Source: Cellulomonas sp. 73-92 (GTDB lineage Bacteria; Actinomycetota; Actinomycetes; Actinomycetales; Cellulomonadaceae). From it: DNA of 64,000 nt. The position numbers were made by a program, and so were the translations under genes. The notes under the pieces were generated by a model. The model saw only the letters and a list, made by a program, of their open reading frames with translations. It made no database searches and was not told where the DNA came from. Shown here piece by piece: positions 61,640-64,000 of this stretch. The stretch lies in the NCBI RefSeq assembly GCF_001898175.1, contig NZ_MKTH01000008.1, forward strand, positions 186,001 through 250,000. The letters run 5' to 3'. The number at the start of each line of letters is the position of its first letter. Position 1 is the stretch's first letter.

Positions 61640-62410
61640 TCAACCGACCGAGCGCAGGCCGGGCTCGACGTGGGTCGCACCCGTGATCGCCGCGAGGATC
61701 TCCTCGAAGCTCGTGCGGGACGCGTCGAACGAACCGTTGTTCCGACCGTGGCGCAGCACCTCGATCCGGTCGGACACCGCCCGGACGTCGGTCATGTTGT
61801 GGCTGATGAGGATGACCCCGAGGCCGAGGTCCCGCAGGCGCTCGATGTGCGTGAGCACCTCGGCGGTCTGCACCGCCGAGAGCGCGGCCGTGGGCTCGTC
61901 GAGCACGACGAGCCGCGGGTCCCCGATGAGGGTGCGGGCGATCGCGACCGACTGCCGCTGCCCCGCGGAGAGCGCCGAGAGCGGTGTGCGGACCGACGGG
62001 ATGCGGCTCGCGAGCTTGGCGAGCACGTCGCGGGTGATCTGCTCCATGCGGCCGTCCTGGAGCATCCCGTTCTCGCGCAGCTCGTGACCGAGGAAGAGGT
62101 TGGCCGTCACGTCGAGGTTGTCGGCGAGGGCGAGGTCCTGGAAGACCGTGGCGATGCGCATCTCGTGCGCCACCGAGGGGGACGAGATCGACACCTGCTG
62201 GCCCTCGATCTCGATGATGCCGGCATCGGGCTGCAGGACGCCGGACACCATCCTCGCCAGCGTCGACTTCCCCGCGCCGTTGTCGCCGACGAGCGCCACG
62301 ACCTCGTGGGCGCGCACCTCGAAGTCGACGCCGGACAGGGCCTCCACGGCGCCGAACCGCTTGCTGATCTGTCGCATCGACAGCAGCGGCGCCCCGCCCC
62401 GCTCGTTCAT
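61640..62410 (-). CDS. single-domain sugar ABC transporter ATPase (FrcA-like) 3
   Basis: A 256-residue protein closely similar to the ATPase at 55264-56055: [71 protein letters not shown] and even the C-terminal SVG are shared. It follows ROK3 and permease3 on the same strand. It probably powers permease3, with any binding protein lying beyond the window. Confidence 0.88.
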   Translation of the reverse strand: MNERGGAPLLSMRQISKRFGAVEALSGVDFEVRAHEVVALVGDNGAGKSTLARMVSGVLQPDAGIIEIEGQQVSISSPSVAHEMRIATVFQDLALADNLDVTANLFLGHELRENGMLQDGRMEQITRDVLAKLASRIPSVRTPLSALSAGQRQSVAIARTLIGDPRLVVLDEPTAALSAVQTAEVLTHIERLRDLGLGVILISHNMTDVRAVSDRIEVLRHGRNNGSFDASRTSFEEILAAITGATHVEPGLRSVG

Positions 62411-62476
62411 CTCGACACCTGCTCTCCGTTGGGCACGTGCGGAACCCTGACAGTCAAGGCCGCGGTGGTGGTCACG

Positions 62477-63733
62477 TCAACGCCGCTCGGCCACACCGTG
62501 GTCATCCCCGTCCTCCTGCGTCCCGCCGTCGGCGCCCTCGCCGGCCGCGGGCGGCGTCTCGGCCGCGTCGAGCGGGATCTCGGCCGCCTCCAGCGCCAGC
62601 GCGATCGCCCCCAGCACCTCGGCCCGCTGGCCGAGCTCGGCCGGGAGCACCTCGAGCGGGGCTATCTGGTTGAGCAGCACCCGGCGGCGGATCGCATCCC
62701 GCATCGGCCCGATGAGCACCTCGCCGGTCTCCGCCAGCTCACCGCCGACCGCGACGCACTGCGGGTTGACCGCCACGGCGAGGCTCGCGACCACCGACCC
62801 GATCGCGGCCCCGGCATCCGCGATCACCTGGCGGCAGCCGGGGTCGCCGTCGTTGGCCATCTGCACCACGTCCCGCAGCGCGAGCGAGCCGTGGCTGGCC
62901 CGCAGCGGCTCGAGCAGGGCACCGGCGCCGACGACCGTGTCGAGGCAGCCGCGGGAGCCGCAGCGGCAGATCGCCCCCTGCGGGTCGACCTGCACGTGCC
63001 CGATCTCCCCGGCGGTGCCGGCGAACCCGCGGTGAACCTGCCCCGAGATGACGATGCCCGCACCGATCCCGTAGGACGCCCGGACGTACAGGGAGTCGCG
63101 GTAGCCCCGCGCGGCACCGAACCGGCTCTCGGCGAGCGCCCCGAGGTTGGCGTCGTTCTCGACGACGACCGGCTTGGCAAGACGCTTGGACATCACGTGG
63201 ACGATGTGGATGCCGTCCCAGCCGCGCATGATCCCCGGGACGGTGATCATGCCGGTGCCCGGCTCGACGGGCGCGGGCAGCCCGACGCCGATGGCCAGCA
63301 CCTCGTCGAGCGAGGCGCCGGCGCGCTCCGCCAGCTCGACCACGAGCAGGGCCGCCCGGTCGAGGCTGGTGTCCACGCGGTGCTCGTCGGGCAGCGGCAG
63401 CACCTGCTCGGCGACGATGTCGTGGGCGATGTCGCCGAGCGCCACCCGCAGCTGGCGGTGCCCGATGAGGACCCCCGCGACGAGACCGGTGCGGCTGGCG
63501 AGGCGGACCAGCTGCGCGCGCCGGCCGCTGCGGATCGTCGTGCGTGTGTCCACCAGGCCGGCGGTCTGCAGCTCCTTGACGATCGACGAGACCGTCGCGG
63601 CGGACAGCCCGGTCGCGCCGACGAGCTCGACCTGCGTCAGGCCTCCGAAGCGTTGGATCGCCTCGACGACGAGCGACCGGTTCCCCTCCCGCAGGGAGGA
63701 CTGCGACCCGGACGCCGCTCCCCCCAGTCTCAT
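62477..63733 (-). CDS. ROK family transcriptional regulator 3
   Basis: A 418-residue repressor, close paralogue of ROK2: GSQSSLREGNRSLVVEAIQR, GLTQVELVGATGLSAATVSS, VVVENDANLGALAESR and GHVQVDPQGAICRCGSRGC. Unlike ROK2 it keeps ENDAN with the kinase-type Asp. The C-terminus has an extra acidic Gly-rich tail. ATG 63733 matches the family start. It is separated from permease3 by a long hairpin, so it may have its own promoter. Confidence 0.9.
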   Translation of the reverse strand: MRLGGAASGSQSSLREGNRSLVVEAIQRFGGLTQVELVGATGLSAATVSSIVKELQTAGLVDTRTTIRSGRRAQLVRLASRTGLVAGVLIGHRQLRVALGDIAHDIVAEQVLPLPDEHRVDTSLDRAALLVVELAERAGASLDEVLAIGVGLPAPVEPGTGMITVPGIMRGWDGIHIVHVMSKRLAKPVVVENDANLGALAESRFGAARGYRDSLYVRASYGIGAGIVISGQVHRGFAGTAGEIGHVQVDPQGAICRCGSRGCLDTVVGAGALLEPLRASHGSLALRDVVQMANDGDPGCRQVIADAGAAIGSVVASLAVAVNPQCVAVGGELAETGEVLIGPMRDAIRRRVLLNQIAPLEVLPAELGQRAEVLGAIALALEAAEIPLDAAETPPAAGEGADGGTQEDGDDHGVAERR

Positions 63734-63772
63734 GTCGCGAATCCTCGCAGGTCGGGCGCGGTGGGCTGGGCG

Positions 63773-63823
63773 CCACGGCGGGGCCGAGCACCGGATCGAC
63801 CCGGTGCGGCGGCCCCGCCGTGG
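63773..63823. terminator. long two-part hairpin between permease3 and ROK3
   Basis: CCACGGCGGGGCCG and CGGCCCCGCCGTGG form a 14-bp perfect outer stem, and GCACCGG/CCGGTGC a 7-bp inner stem. It lies 10 bases after the permease3 stop. No T-tract is seen. Confidence 0.7.
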
Positions 63824-63833
63824 TGCGTGTGGA

Positions 63834-64000
63834 TCAGCGCGTCGCCTCCGCGCGGCGGCGGTTCCAGATGTCGAACGCGACCGCGAGCAGCAGCACGATG
63901 CCCTTGACGACCTGCTGCACCGCCTGGCCGACGCCCATGAGCTGCATGCCGTTGGCCAGCACGGCCATGATCAGGCCACCGACCATGGCGCCGGTGACCC
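63834..64000 (-). CDS. sugar ABC transporter permease 3, C-terminal part
   Basis: The minus strand is open from the window edge to a TGA at 63834. About 54 codons are visible, ending in AVQQVVKGIVLLLAVAFDIW and a basic NRRRAEATR tail. This is the last helix and C-terminus of an XylH/FrcC-type permease, equivalent to the ends of mmsB1 and mmsB2. It is absent from the ORF track because it is truncated. The gene order permease-ROK-small ATPase repeats that of set 2. Confidence 0.85.
   Translation of the reverse strand, partial: VTGAMVGGLIMAVLANGMQLMGVGQAVQQVVKGIVLLLAVAFDIWNRRRAEATR

Noticed and set aside
1-64000. CRISPR array, tRNA or rRNA genes, prophage or insertion sequences
   Set aside because: No regular short repeats with spacers, cloverleaf-like segments, transposase or phage genes were noticed on either strand.

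Overview
The window is GC-rich DNA (well over 70% G+C by eye) from an actinobacterium. WhiB7, mycoredoxin, UvrD2, the AdnAB helicase-nuclease pair, DUF3107, a UPF0182 protein and a PPA1309-family protein are all actinobacterial markers. The two adjacent multiple-monosaccharide ABC transporters with ROK regulators suggest a plant-polymer-degrading member of the Micrococcales (Cellulomonadaceae or Promicromonosporaceae). The family placement is inference; the class is secure. No rRNA, tRNA, CRISPR array, insertion sequence or prophage was seen.

Layout. 1-3.9 kb: end of a UMF1-type MFS transporter, an alpha/beta hydrolase, two overlapping glycerophosphodiester phosphodiesterases and a GlxA-type regulator. 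4.2-29.1 kb: a conserved actinobacterial block whose order resembles M. tuberculosis Rv3193c-Rv3211. It runs UPF0182, PPA1309, YlbL protease, zincin-like protein, YgjP-type peptidase, DUF5679, ThiF-like, whiB7, uvrD2, mycoredoxin, nudC, a phosphotransferase, adnB/adnA, TetR, DUF3107, ferritin-like protein and a DEAD-box helicase. The theme is DNA repair, redox and RNA maintenance, with the antibiotic-response regulator WhiB7 behind a long structured leader. 29.1-41.6 kb: MarC, a PHP phosphoesterase and aminopeptidase P, then a probable Mg2+/metal cluster (two MgtE-N/CBS proteins, an NRAMP-like carrier lacking the usual metal-site residues, a DUF1003 protein), a DUF2079 membrane protein, Mrp and galactokinase. 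41.8-49.7 kb: a DUF222-HNH gene behind a near-perfect LexA box, xthA, a VOC protein, glyA-folD under a ZTP riboswitch, an APH(3')-like phosphotransferase with a GNAT enzyme, and purU.

49.7-64 kb: a tandem sugar-uptake array, all on the minus strand. One set is ROK1-mmsA1-mmsB1-SBP1. The next is SBP2-mmsA2-mmsB2-ROK2-single-domain ATPase. A third begins at the right edge as permease3-ROK3-single-domain ATPase. ROK2/ROK3 and the two small ATPases are close paralogues, so the array probably grew by duplication. Promoter-like boxes and inverted repeats sit before mmsA1, ROK1 and SBP2.

Regulatory signals of most interest are the whiB7 leader (nested alternative hairpins, a pairing that reaches the start codon, and a 72-codon leader ORF), a 19-codon uORF before the metal-transport pair, the ZTP riboswitch with a downstream hairpin, the SOS promoter, and a recurrent TANNNT-N5-8-start pattern at about eleven genes that suggests leaderless transcription. 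Start codons were moved from the ORF track where domain starts, Shine-Dalgarno motifs or these -10 boxes pointed elsewhere.
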